A stretch of DNA of 42,051 nt from SAR202 cluster bacterium Io17-Chloro-G4 (GTDB lineage Bacteria; Chloroflexota; Dehalococcoidia; Lucifugimonadales; UBA3495): the NCBI GenBank assembly GCA_002816455.1, contig MUCR01000058.1, positions 1 to 42,051 on the forward strand, written 5' to 3'. The notes below the pieces were generated by a model. It worked only from the letters and a program-made list of their open reading frames with translations. It ran no database searches and was not told the DNA's origin. Position 1 is the first letter of the stretch. Each line of letters begins with the position of its first letter. A program made the translations under genes and the position numbers. Positions 24,276-33,382 of this stretch are shown one piece after another.

Positions 24276-26705
24276 CTAAGATTCCTCCCAGTCCACGATT
24301 CCCCGGTCTTTGAAATCTTGAATCTGTTTGTTGGAATAGCCGAGTTCCTTGAGTATCGGCCGAGTGTGTTCCCCGCGGAGGGGAGCTGGCCCCGCTTTGC
24401 CCGGTGTTTCGGAAAATCCGACCACGGGGGCATAACGCCAGAACCTTCCGTACCGTGTGGCATCGACTTGAGTGAGCAATCCGTTCTCCCGCACGTGAGG
24501 GTCTTCATCGAAGAAATGGAACATGCCGCGGTCTTCGGCTTTCACGCACGCAACGTCTGCAGCAGACAGTAACCCTTCCCACTCCAAAGGCTGCTTCGCC
24601 ACAAAAACTCGGCCCAACTCTTTTGCGAGGTCCGAATCATGCTTTAGCCGTTGCTCTTTATTGGTGTACCGATGGTCTTCCAGAAGGTCGTGCCTACCAA
24701 TGGACTCGCACAACGCTACCCATTCATCGTCGAAAGGACAGGCCAGAAAGATCCAGCCGGTCTTAGCGGGATAAAGTCGGTAGAGCGCATTAAGGCCGTA
24801 TCCGTCAGGGTCCGGCTCGGGCCGAAGGGGTTTATCTTGATGCCAGAAAAAATCGTCCGCATTTGCGTAGGCATTTGCGGCGATCATGGTGGACTCGACA
24901 TACTGGGCTTTGCCCGTCCGCTCCCTGGCGTATAGGCCCAGCAGCAAGCCGACGGCGTTGACCATGGCCGTATTGTGATCGGCGGTGCCATCGTTGGCTC
25001 TTTTCAATTTCTTGGCCACCGCTTCGATTTGATCCAGTTCAATGTCTTGGTCCGGTGGAGGGAAGGATTCCTGGCCCATTTGTGCCACCCCACCTCCGGA
25101 AACCGCGCCGGCGATGGGCGCCATTGAGGGCCTGCGAGAGTAAGGGCCGGTGGACCCGTAGCCCCCAGCATATAAATAAACCAAGTCTGGATTGATTTTA
25201 GCTAACTGTTGGTAGCCAATGCCCGTGCGTTCCGGTGCCCCGGGCCGCATGCTATGGAGTAAGAGGTCTGCCTTAGCGGCCAGCTTGCCCATAATCTCTT
25301 GGCCTTCAGGGGTCTTAAGGTTCAAGCAGATCCCTTCCGACCCCGCCATAGTGCGTTGAGCGGACAAGCCTTGGATGCCGTGTCTGCTCCAGTCACCGTC
25401 CGGAGCTTCGATGCGAATGACCCGCGCGCCCAACTCGGCAACCAGGGCGCAGCCCAGGGGGCCGTTAATAACCGTACCCAGGTCCAAAAGGGTCACGCCT
25501 TGCAGTGGAGCAGACGGAATCGGACTGTCATCGCCAGTGGCGTACTTTCTGCTGTTGCCATTCAGACGGAGAAGGACCTCGTCGGTGTGCTGGCCTGGCG
25601 CTGGGGCGGGTGTCTGAGTCCTACCCGGTGTCTCACCCATTATTACCATGGGACCTAGCTGGCGCATCTTGCCTACTACAGGGTCTTCCATGTCCACTAC
25701 ATTTCCGTTGTGCACGATTTGCGGGTGGTCAAGAGCTTGCTCGGAAGTGTGATAAGGTTCGGCCGCCACATCATTTGCCTGATTAACAAAGATGTCCATC
25801 CATTCATCCAGATTCTTTTGCTGAATTTTTTCCAGCATCATTCTCTCTAGCGAAGCCACATCCGCATCAGCCAAATCCGGTGCGTTTTTGAATCGCGGTT
25901 CTTGGTATATATGTTCCAAATCCAGCCAGTGCATCATTGAGCGAAACAATCGCTCCACGATGTTTCCAAGCTGTATCCACTGCCCGTCCTTGGTGCGGGC
26001 GGGCAGATATCCCGTAGGATTGGGACGCCCGATGCCAACGGTCGGGTCTGGAGGATAGGTCACCGGGTCTTTGGCTATCATCTGGCCTTGAACCCATGAC
26101 ACATGATCATAAGTGGTGATGGTCTTCAGCATGCTGGTTTCCACCCGCTGACCCCGGCCGGTCTTTTCCCTTACGTAAAGAGCAGCGGTGATGCCACGGA
26201 TAAGGGCAGTGGCGGCCGAATGATATGCGCCCTGAACCACGACATAGTTGGGACCCTCCCTGGGATTTTGCCCAGCGAACATCATCATCCGGCCACTCTT
26301 GGCCGCTACTATCGCGTCATATCCTTTGTATTGGGCGTATGGGCCATTCTCACCGAAGGCTGTCAGAGAGGCGTACACCAACTCTGGATGGTCTACCGCT
26401 AAGGAACCATAATCGATGTTGAGACGCTCTGCTACGCCAGGCCGGAAACTTTCGACCACGACATCCGAGATCATTGCTAGATTACGGGCTTGCTCCCTGC
26501 CGTGGGCAGACTTGAGGTCGAGGACAACGCTTTTTTTGCCACGGTTCCACTGAATAGCGCCAGGCCAGTCTCTGAACTTATCCCCGCCAGGAGGTTCTAC
26601 CTTGATCACCTCAGCGCCGAAGTCGGACATCACCATGGTCGCGATACCACCCGGCATGCCCTGAGTGAAATCCAGAACGGTAATGCCATCGAAGACTTGA
26701 GCCAT
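24276..26705 (-). CDS. Double-domain CaiB/BaiF family III CoA transferase
   Basis: ATG 26705 (MAQVFDGITV) has AGGA at proper spacing; the GTG at 26714 overlaps that site. The 809-residue protein contains two complete family III CoA transferase units. The first spans about 1-390 (VLDFTQGMPGGIATMVMSDFGAEVIKVEPPGGDKFRDW, WNRGKKSVVLDLK, LVYASLTAFGENGPYAQYKGYD). The second spans about 400-805 (VTLLDLGTVINGPLGCALVAELGARVIRIEAPDGDWSR, GICLNLKTPEGQEIM, LVYLYAGGYGSTGPYSRRP). These enzymes move CoA between carboxylic acids and normally dimerise as interlocked rings, so a fused form could make a heterodimer-like pair. It lies upstream of the thiolase pair and probably activates its substrate. Confidence 0.93.
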   Translation of the reverse strand: MAQVFDGITVLDFTQGMPGGIATMVMSDFGAEVIKVEPPGGDKFRDWPGAIQWNRGKKSVVLDLKSAHGREQARNLAMISDVVVESFRPGVAERLNIDYGSLAVDHPELVYASLTAFGENGPYAQYKGYDAIVAAKSGRMMMFAGQNPREGPNYVVVQGAYHSAATALIRGITAALYVREKTGRGQRVETSMLKTITTYDHVSWVQGQMIAKDPVTYPPDPTVGIGRPNPTGYLPARTKDGQWIQLGNIVERLFRSMMHWLDLEHIYQEPRFKNAPDLADADVASLERMMLEKIQQKNLDEWMDIFVNQANDVAAEPYHTSEQALDHPQIVHNGNVVDMEDPVVGKMRQLGPMVIMGETPGRTQTPAPAPGQHTDEVLLRLNGNSRKYATGDDSPIPSAPLQGVTLLDLGTVINGPLGCALVAELGARVIRIEAPDGDWSRHGIQGLSAQRTMAGSEGICLNLKTPEGQEIMGKLAAKADLLLHSMRPGAPERTGIGYQQLAKINPDLVYLYAGGYGSTGPYSRRPSMAPIAGAVSGGGVAQMGQESFPPPDQDIELDQIEAVAKKLKRANDGTADHNTAMVNAVGLLLGLYARERTGKAQYVESTMIAANAYANADDFFWHQDKPLRPEPDPDGYGLNALYRLYPAKTGWIFLACPFDDEWVALCESIGRHDLLEDHRYTNKEQRLKHDSDLAKELGRVFVAKQPLEWEGLLSAADVACVKAEDRGMFHFFDEDPHVRENGLLTQVDATRYGRFWRYAPVVGFSETPGKAGPAPLRGEHTRPILKELGYSNKQIQDFKDRGIVDWEES

Positions 26706-27184
26706 GGTGCTCACTTCCTAAGGCGGTTTCTAAAACGTGGGCTCCCTTAACATTATGGAGGTCATCCACTAGCCAAGGAATACCGGCTTAAAAGGAAATA
26801 CCGGCCTAAAAGGAGTAAATATAAACGTGGAATGGCGTCGAGTGTAATGGTGATTGCTGAGATCGTCTATACAATTTGACCGGTGGAAGATGTCGCGCCC
26901 GTTATCCGATTGGCAAGAATGACATGTGGGAGAATACCACCAACTCAGCCGAATGGAGTTTCTGGTGTGGTTCGACTCTCCCCAATCTCCTAGTCCGTTA
27001 ACCTACCTTGACCAGTTGGAGGACCAAATCATCCACACCGGCAGCGATTATGCAGGGAGGCGACAAAATTTGGGTATTGGGAGCCCTACTAGAGTGGAAC
27101 TGCACCAGAAACGTGGGCCGGCGAGGCTTACCGTCAAACTTGTGATACGTTTCAATATGGGCAATAAATTGTGAAAACGCGCTA
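26706..27184. other. Gene-free intergenic region
   Basis: This 479-bp stretch has no gene I can support. It contains an 18-bp near-tandem duplication (aaggaataccggcttaa, then aaggaaataccggcctaa, 26775-26809). On the minus strand at about 27000-27175 an open stretch without a start reads GKPRRPTFLVQFH and on to VDDLVLQLVKVG. This could be a decayed gene fragment, but I recognise no family. Confidence 0.5.
26775..26809. repeat. Near-tandem 17-18 bp duplication
   Basis: aaggaataccggcttaa is followed at once by aaggaaataccggcctaa, differing by one inserted A and one T/C change. It lies 70 bp upstream of the CoA transferase gene, where it could be part of its promoter region. Confidence 0.75.
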
Positions 27185-28063
27185 TCACCGCTGAAGAAGT
27201 ACGCCTCGCTCGCGTCCTACTTCGAATCTTGCCAGGTCGTACCCAACTTCCAAGGCGCCTGCGTAGTTCCTCTGGGTTCTGTTGATGAGTTCCTCTTCGG
27301 TTGCCCCCAAAAACAGGGCCAAATGGGTATAAACAGCTAGCTTGGGTTTTGCCCGCGTAAATATTTTGGCCGCTTGCTCTGGCGTTGTATGCCAGCCAAG
27401 GACGCCTCGAATATGTTCTGATATTTCCGTCAAATTTTCGGGGACCATGGCCACCTCATGGATTAACAGGTCCGCACCTTCCGCATGCTTGATAAGGTTC
27501 TCGCAGTAAGTGGTGTCGCCGGAGAGAACTACCACTCGGCCGTCGTATTCCACCTTGAACCCGTATGCCGGGGTGATGTTGACGTGCTCGACCAAAAACG
27601 CAGAAACCGTCACGCCGTTTCGCTGGTATACAACTCCTTCCGCCAACTCCTCAGATAGAAGTTGGTAACCAGCTCCTTGAATATAGTCGGCGCCTGTCAT
27701 TGCGGTTACATCTGCGGAGTAAGCTTCTTGTAAATGATGCATCATGTGATCCGTACCAACTGGGCCATAAACTTGTAACGCATCAGAGCGACCAAACCCT
27801 CTTGACGCAAAAACAGGAGGAGTAAGCCACAAGTCTGGAATACCGGTGGAATGGTCGGCATGCAGATGGGTCAGGAAAAGGTAGCGGGCGTCCTGGAGGT
27901 TTACCTTGAGCTGGTAGAGACGCTGAAGGGTCCCTCGACCGCAATCAAAAAGCAAAGTCTCAGTTCCGGCTTGCGATAGAGCGCTAGCTCCGAAGCGGTC
28001 GAGCGTAGGGGACGGTACACCAGTCCCTAAAAGCGTAACAATAAAATCTCGTGAGCTTGTCAA
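27185..28063 (-). CDS. Metallo-beta-lactamase-fold hydrolase, RNase Z/AtsA-like
   Basis: The 292-residue protein has the MBL metal motif THLHADHSTG (His66, His68, Asp70, His71), a later VEHVNITPAYGFKVEYDGRVVVLSGDTTYCENL block with the bridging Asp, LLIHEVAM and HTTPEQAA with the last His. The order and the LLGTGVPSPTLDRFGAS opening match the RNase Z/arylsulfatase-AtsA-like branch. Substrate unknown. The only in-frame start is TTG 28063 with a weak ribosome site; an overlapping ATG upstream ends at once. It lies 62 bp after the interrupted oxidoreductase gene. Confidence 0.87.
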   Translation of the reverse strand: MTSSRDFIVTLLGTGVPSPTLDRFGASALSQAGTETLLFDCGRGTLQRLYQLKVNLQDARYLFLTHLHADHSTGIPDLWLTPPVFASRGFGRSDALQVYGPVGTDHMMHHLQEAYSADVTAMTGADYIQGAGYQLLSEELAEGVVYQRNGVTVSAFLVEHVNITPAYGFKVEYDGRVVVLSGDTTYCENLIKHAEGADLLIHEVAMVPENLTEISEHIRGVLGWHTTPEQAAKIFTRAKPKLAVYTHLALFLGATEEELINRTQRNYAGALEVGYDLARFEVGRERGVLLQR

Positions 28064-28125
28064 TTATTTCTTGCCATGGCGTCGGTTAAAGACGCCTAAA
28101 GTAAGTAAAACTATCAATTCACTGT

Positions 28126-29463
28126 TCACGATGGTTTTTCCTCTCGGCTCAAGGCATAGGCCTGCGTTGTAATGAAATATTTGGTTAACAAGTTGGTGCG
28201 CTCCCATGCCGGCAACGCCTCATCGTCAAGGTATTGTAGATACCTTTGAGTTACTCTGGTGAAGTGTGCTTCATGCCCTTCATCGTAGGCCTCCGGGAAC
28301 TTGATTTTCCATCCGAATTCAGACGGCTCACCGGATAAACCTGGATTCTGATCGCTTAAGCTTCCCAGCGCTTTGTCCACCGTGGAACTAAACGCCTGGG
28401 AACCAAACGCCTGCTGATTCTCTCCTTCGCCCGGCTCCAGGTATAAGGTCGCTTTAAAATGCTGCGCCTCATCCTGCCGAATAACCAGGTTGGCCCGGGT
28501 TCCTCTCATAATGGAATAATGCGTATCGCCGCCCTTCGGGTTGTCGAACCCCCACTACACCGATATTTTGCAATGAACCCCGCGCACTTTGAATACAAAA
28601 GCTCCATTGGCAGCAACGCTGAGAATCGAATCGTTTTCAACACTCGATGCCAGATAGTCCGGGTAGGTCGTTTCGTGGGTGACCTTTTTGAATTGTGAGC
28701 GGGTCAGTGGGGTATCCCATCTTCGGGCGGATATCACTTCTACCCCATCGTTCGGGTTCTGGTAATCAATAGGTTCTTCGGGAAAAACTTGCCACATAAT
28801 CAGATCGGCAAGATGGGTAGACACGTCCACAATCCCTTCGCCCTGCTGTTTGACGTCGAAAAACCATGCCGGTCTGACCAAAGGCTGCCCGGCTGCTATC
28901 TTAGAAAAATAATGAACACTTTCCTTGGATATCGCTGGTTCCTCCGGACTGCCCGCTACTAATTCACCAAAGAGGTCCGGAATCTGAGAAAGTGCTCTTT
29001 GCAGGATAGACGTGATTTCGTGACGCTCGGTCATGATGTCGTCGACAATTAGCCCCTGATGCTCTGCCAAAGCCAGAGCGTCCTTCAACACAATGAAGCT
29101 GTCGGGATCAATAATCATGGGCTTGTCGGCTAATACGTGGATTCCTGCCTCGATCGCCCGTCGGATGTACTCGATCTTCCGTCGATTGTTTCCGGCGACA
29201 ACCATTACGTTGCCGGGCTTTTCTTGGAGCATTTTCTCCAGATAATCGTCGCCTCTGTAGACCTCTGGAACCCAGTGGGTGGGATGTTCTGGCCGGGTAT
29301 TGAACCGGTCGATCAAGGTCAAAAACCTTTCGAGTTCTCGACCGTCAGGCGCGTAAATATGCACGACCGGATCGACCTTGTCATAGGCATATTTAAGGAC
29401 CAGACCGGCGTGAAAATGGCCTGGATTGAGGACCATCAACCGCACTGGTTTTTCAGCTTTCAT
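28126..29463 (-). pseudogene. Gfo/Idh/MocA-type oxidoreductase interrupted by an in-frame TAG
   Basis: One 446-codon frame runs from ATG 29463 to 28126, broken only by TAG at 28555-28557 (codon 303). The N-terminal part (VRLMVLNPGHFHAGLVLKYA, VMVVAGNNRRKIEYIRRAIEAGIHVLADKPM with the EKP-like DKP motif, GIVDVSTHLADLIMWQVF) is a Rossmann dehydrogenase of the group with a putative oxidoreductase C-terminal domain. After the stop the frame goes on WGFDNPKGGDTHYSIMRGTRANLVIRQ, which is the expected family C-terminus, down to residue 445. So the two open frames (28555-29463 and 28126-28509) are one gene. It is inactive unless the stop is read through or is an assembly error. Confidence 0.85.
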
Positions 29464-29526
29464 AGACGATTCGTCGGCGCCTGGGCCTAAGTTTAACTTA
29501 CTTGATTTCCCGTTACGAAGCCAAGC

Positions 29527-30468
29527 TCATGCTGCCTTAAATTTTCCTACCAAACTACCCAATAGGCTCCTAGTTCGGGCGATGGACTCCTGTTCGTTTT
29601 CGCCGACGGGCAGAACCGACGCAATAAATTCAGTGGCCCCAGCGCTGGCGAATGCCCTAAGTTGCTGTTCTACTTGGGCTTCGTTGCCAACCACAGTTAC
29701 CTCAGAAGGCCCTTCCACTCCTTCGATGTCCAGGAGCCTGCGGTAGTTTGTTAGTTGGCCATAACGTTCAAACACCCGGGCTGCGGCTTCCCGTGCGCTT
29801 TGAGGGTCGTCGGTCACCGCAACGGGTAGTCCAACGACGACTCTGGGCTGAGGTCTGCCTGCCGAGAGGGCGGCGGATTGTATCCGAGGAACGATGTGTT
29901 CGCCTACCGTTTTTACACCGGCCATCCAGGTTGCAGTGCCATCCACAATCTCGCCTGCCATCCTTAACATTCTAGGCGCCAGGGCGGCGATCACGATCGG
30001 TACCGGAGATGATTCATTAACCGATAACTCAGCCCGTACCTGGAAATCTTGACCTTGGAAATCGACCCACCCGTCATCTATGAGAGACTTGGTGACCGTC
30101 AGGTACTCCCGCATGTGTAGCGCTGGCCTTTCGTATGAGAGGCCCATCACATCTTCGATCATTGGCTTGTGGGAGAGGCCGAGACCAAGGGTCAATCTTC
30201 CTCCACAAGCCACCTGAGCCGTTAAGGCTTGTTTGGCCATAGTTAGCGGATGAGTTGGGAAAGTCGGTATGACCGCAGTGCCAAGTTCTATCCGATTAGT
30301 CTGGGACCCGGCCAGCGCGATTACAGTTAGAGCGTCATAACCGAATGTGGGGAGTTGAGGGAACCACACGGAGTCGAATCCCTCGGCTTCGGCTCTGACA
30401 GCCTCGTCCACCGCCTGGACCAAGGTGAACGGTTCGCGTCTAGCGCCATGCATTAATCCAATGCGCAT
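29527..30468 (-). CDS. LLM-class F420-dependent oxidoreductase
   Basis: The 313-residue protein is a luciferase-like TIM barrel: GFDSVWFPQLPTFGYDALTVIALAGSQTNRIELGTAVIPTFPTHPLTMAKQALTAQ near the N-terminus, GRLTLGLGLSHKPMIEDVMG, and VPIVIAALAPRMLRMAGEIVDGTATWMAG. This pattern fits actinobacterial and Chloroflexota F420-dependent enzymes better than FMN-dependent bacterial luciferases. ATG 30468 has GGAG seven bases upstream. It would oxidise or reduce an alcohol/aldehyde or methylene-carrier type substrate with F420. No F420 biosynthesis gene is present in the window. Confidence 0.92.
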   Translation of the reverse strand: MRIGLMHGARREPFTLVQAVDEAVRAEAEGFDSVWFPQLPTFGYDALTVIALAGSQTNRIELGTAVIPTFPTHPLTMAKQALTAQVACGGRLTLGLGLSHKPMIEDVMGLSYERPALHMREYLTVTKSLIDDGWVDFQGQDFQVRAELSVNESSPVPIVIAALAPRMLRMAGEIVDGTATWMAGVKTVGEHIVPRIQSAALSAGRPQPRVVVGLPVAVTDDPQSAREAAARVFERYGQLTNYRRLLDIEGVEGPSEVTVVGNEAQVEQQLRAFASAGATEFIASVLPVGENEQESIARTRSLLGSLVGKFKAA

Positions 30469-30639
30469 TGTTTAACTCCTGCAGGTATAACTGTGTTGCC
30501 TTTGGTTATTAAGACTAGATGTTTAGACTACAAGTTCCTTGGGGTCTCCCGCCGGGATAGTGCTTTATCCAACGGAGCCTGGTTGTCAAGATGGGAGGAT
30601 ATGTCCGCAGAATAGTCCGGCACACAAAGAAATTGCCGG

Positions 30640-31392
30640 TTACTGGGCTGTCCAACCACCATCTATCACCAGTTCGCTGCCAGTGACGAAAGATGATTCG
30701 TCTGATGCTAAGTACAGCGCCCCGTAGGTCACTTCCTCAGGTCGCGCCCACCTGCCCATGGGCGTATTGGCCAAGAAGCGCTGGTTGATTTCGCGGGCCT
30801 CTCGAGACGATTCTGTCATTGGTGTGGCAATGGGACCAGGATGTATCGAATTTGCCCGGATAGACTCCCTTGCATATTGAATGGCTGTTGATTTCGTAAA
30901 AATGCGGACGGCGCCTTTGGAGGCGTGGTAGCTCGTAGAACCGCCGCTACCCACGATTCCATAGATTGAAGATATGTTGATGATGGACCCGCCGCCGGCT
31001 TTTCGCATATGAGGAATTGCGGCCTTGGTTCCTAGGAAAACGCCCTTGGCATTGATGTCCATCACCCTATCCCAAAGCTCTTCGGAGGTGTCTTCTACGG
31101 TGGTTCTTCCGGAAGTTATGCCGGCGTTGTTTACTAGAATATCCAGTTTGCCAAATCGTGCGGCAGTCTCCGATACGGCGTTTTCCCACTGAGCTTGGTC
31201 CGTTACGTCCAGCGGGACAAAGATGCACCCGCCACCGGCCTCATTTATTTCGGCTTCAGTGCGGCGACCTTCTTCTTCTAAAACGTCGCCGATAACCACC
31301 TTAGCCCCTTCCCGAGAGAACATTTTGGCTTCTTCAGCGCCCATGCCCCTGGCGCCACCGCTAATTAAGGCAACCTTACCTTCCAAACGCAT
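30640..31392 (-). CDS. Classical SDR oxidoreductase, hydroxysteroid dehydrogenase-like
   Basis: ATG 31392 (MRLEGKVALISGG) has AGGAG seven bases upstream, so the longer frame to 31464 is rejected; it would overlap the previous gene. The 250-residue protein has all classical SDR motifs: GGARGMG (12-18), LVNNAG, INISSIYG with catalytic Ser, YHASKGA with YxxxK, and the HPGPIATPM segment. It ends VTGSELVIDGGWTAQ. It is close to 3-alpha-(or 20-beta-) hydroxysteroid dehydrogenases and 3-oxoacyl reductases; the substrate cannot be fixed from sequence. Confidence 0.95.
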   Translation of the reverse strand: MRLEGKVALISGGARGMGAEEAKMFSREGAKVVIGDVLEEEGRRTEAEINEAGGGCIFVPLDVTDQAQWENAVSETAARFGKLDILVNNAGITSGRTTVEDTSEELWDRVMDINAKGVFLGTKAAIPHMRKAGGGSIINISSIYGIVGSGGSTSYHASKGAVRIFTKSTAIQYARESIRANSIHPGPIATPMTESSREAREINQRFLANTPMGRWARPEEVTYGALYLASDESSFVTGSELVIDGGWTAQ

Positions 31393-31424
31393 GTCGTTTC
31401 TCCTAAGCGGTCGAAATTCCTCCG

Positions 31425-33209
31425 TCAGTTTGCCAAAGATGTCAACGCGCCTGGCCTGGCCCACTTACTCAACTCTCTTGGCGAGCGAATCGGAGCTAAA
31501 CATTGATTGCCGATGCACAGATAAACGGCGGGCGCTTCGTTGGCTGGAAACCCCAGGCGTTTCACCACATCTAGTTGATCCACTGAGTCTAGGATCTGGA
31601 TCACCCGGCCCGGTGTCGTGGCTTTCAATGAAGCTCTCACCAGGGCGTTGGTGGCTCCTAGGGAAGTATCGCCCACAACGACTAGGCTAACTGGACCGGA
31701 CTCTGCCATATCCATCGCCCTGGCCCAGGCTGAGGCGGCCGGTGCGAAGAGCCGTTCTTCGTCTTCCTCCACCTTCCTGAGACCCTGTGGCCCCAAGTAG
31801 CTGCTGCCCGGCACGACCCCGGTAAACGCCTCGAGCGTCGCCTTGGCCACATCCAAGTATGCGTTGTCCGTAGTAATGGTGGCCAGCATAACGAACGCTT
31901 CGGCCAGGAGTGCGTTTTCCAGTACTGGCCTAACGCCCACTAAGCTGGGCCCCTCAGAGTCCTTCTCGGACATCACATCGTAGAAACCCCCATCGGAGGC
32001 GCTGAAAAGTCGGTTGATAGAGCCCATGACTCCTTTCGCGCGTTCCAGTTGATCCGGGTTGCCTGTAATTTGGTAGCAATGCAAGAAGGCCGTCAGGGCA
32101 TGTACTTGGTCCGATAAGAATCGTGGCCGACCCGCCGGTTCTCCCACGACGTGTGACAATCCCCGGTCGCGATCAAATTCCGCCCACAGAGTATCCAGCA
32201 CGAGCAACGCTTTATCCAGGTAAGAAGCCTGACCCAGGACGCCGAAAGCGTGTAGTAATGCCGAGGCGGCGGCGGCGTTCCAGCCGGTATATATGGTAGT
32301 GTCGATGGAGGGCTTGCTTGCGGTGTATCGGTCCTTCCAGGGCAGGCGATAATACTCTTCTCCAGCGTCTTGGCTGGCCCAGAACATGGCGTTAGATGAG
32401 TCGCGGAGATTGTTGAGGATGTAGTCAATAGTGCCCACAGCAGCGTTCTTGTAGGCGCTCTTGCCGACGACCTGAAAAGCTTGCAGGAACGTGGAAGCCA
32501 ACCGAGCGTTGGTGTAGAGCATCTTCTCGTAGTGGGGAACTTTCCAATCTCGGGATACCGAGTACCTGAAGAACCCACCTTCGCAAAGGTCGTAAAGCCC
32601 GTCGACAATGCCGCCAAGCGTTCGGCAGATTATTTGTTTAAGTCTGGGCTCTCCATTCTTCTGGTAGAGGGACAGCAAAAACCACGCACCCTCAAAGGGC
32701 GGCTGTTTTGGCTCATCTCCGAATCCACCGAAATCGGTGTCGTAAAGTTCCTCAAGGCGCTTCAACACCGGACCCTGAGTTGCACCTTGCTTACGAGCCG
32801 TTGTGCTCCGGGACGGAGTGGAATAAGTGGGCGCCAAGCGCTTTCCTTCCGAATAATCCGTCGAAACCTGCTCCAGGAGCTTTATCATCTCATCGGGAGG
32901 CGTGTAGACCTTACCGGCTATTATCCGACCGTCCGTATCTAAGAATGCCAGCGAAGGAAATCCGCCCTGGTTGTACCGGGCTGACAGGTCGGGTCGTTGG
33001 TCCACGTCCACCCGGACAGGTATGAAGCGCTGGTTCACCAACTCAATTACAGTAGGGTGCGAGTAGGACGTCTCGTCCATTACGTGGCACCAGTGACACC
33101 AGGTGGCGGTTAAAGACAAGAGCACTGGTTTGCCTTCGGATAGCGCCGACGCAAACGCTTTATCGCCCCAATCTCGCCAGGTTATGGCGCTGATGGCAGG
33201 TGCTGGCAT
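31425..33209 (-). CDS. Thioredoxin-domain DUF255 protein, YyaL/SSP411-like
   Basis: The 594-residue protein starts with a thioredoxin-like domain with TATWCHWCHVMDETSYSHP (CxxC at about 37-41) and VDVDQRPDLSARYNQGGFPSLAFLD, as in YyaL and human SPATA20. A long alpha/alpha toroid region (about 160-520) follows, with DTDFGGFGDEPKQPPF, CEGGFFRYSVSRDWKVPHYEKMLY and FWASQDAGEEYYRLPW. It is somewhat shorter than usual relatives (650-700). Function of the family is not established; a redox or sugar-epimerase-like role has been suggested for parts. It is transcribed away from the SDR at 33383. Confidence 0.93.
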   Translation of the reverse strand: MPAPAISAITWRDWGDKAFASALSEGKPVLLSLTATWCHWCHVMDETSYSHPTVIELVNQRFIPVRVDVDQRPDLSARYNQGGFPSLAFLDTDGRIIAGKVYTPPDEMIKLLEQVSTDYSEGKRLAPTYSTPSRSTTARKQGATQGPVLKRLEELYDTDFGGFGDEPKQPPFEGAWFLLSLYQKNGEPRLKQIICRTLGGIVDGLYDLCEGGFFRYSVSRDWKVPHYEKMLYTNARLASTFLQAFQVVGKSAYKNAAVGTIDYILNNLRDSSNAMFWASQDAGEEYYRLPWKDRYTASKPSIDTTIYTGWNAAAASALLHAFGVLGQASYLDKALLVLDTLWAEFDRDRGLSHVVGEPAGRPRFLSDQVHALTAFLHCYQITGNPDQLERAKGVMGSINRLFSASDGGFYDVMSEKDSEGPSLVGVRPVLENALLAEAFVMLATITTDNAYLDVAKATLEAFTGVVPGSSYLGPQGLRKVEEDEERLFAPAASAWARAMDMAESGPVSLVVVGDTSLGATNALVRASLKATTPGRVIQILDSVDQLDVVKRLGFPANEAPAVYLCIGNQCLAPIRSPRELSKWARPGALTSLAN

Positions 33210-33296
33210 TTTCGTAACGCCTCCAAGGACTCACCGCCTATGTATTCGCGTCCGTAAAATCGTGTAACTATACTATCAAACCTATTAAGCTATTGT

Positions 33297-33327
33297 TTGA
33301 CCTCTACACCCTTGACCCCCTTATAAT
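33297..33327 (+). promoter_or_regulatory. Putative sigma-70-type promoter for the SDR gene
   Basis: TTGACC at 33297-33302 and a perfect TATAAT at 33322-33327, with a 19-bp spacer (longer than the ideal 17). It lies 56 bp before ATG 33383 in the divergent gap between the DUF255 and SDR genes. Confidence 0.5.
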
Positions 33328-33382
33328 TCATAATGGCCGAGGGCCTAGGCAAAACAGAAGAAGACGCGTAAAGGAATTCGAC

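Noticed and set aside
26960-26985. tRNA T-arm-like sequence ggttcgactc
   Set aside because: The flanking bases do not form the T stem, and no acceptor or anticodon arm fits around it.
26926-27174. 82-codon plus-strand frame in the intergenic region
   Set aside because: No ribosome site, no recognisable motif, and the opposite strand looks at least as coding-like.
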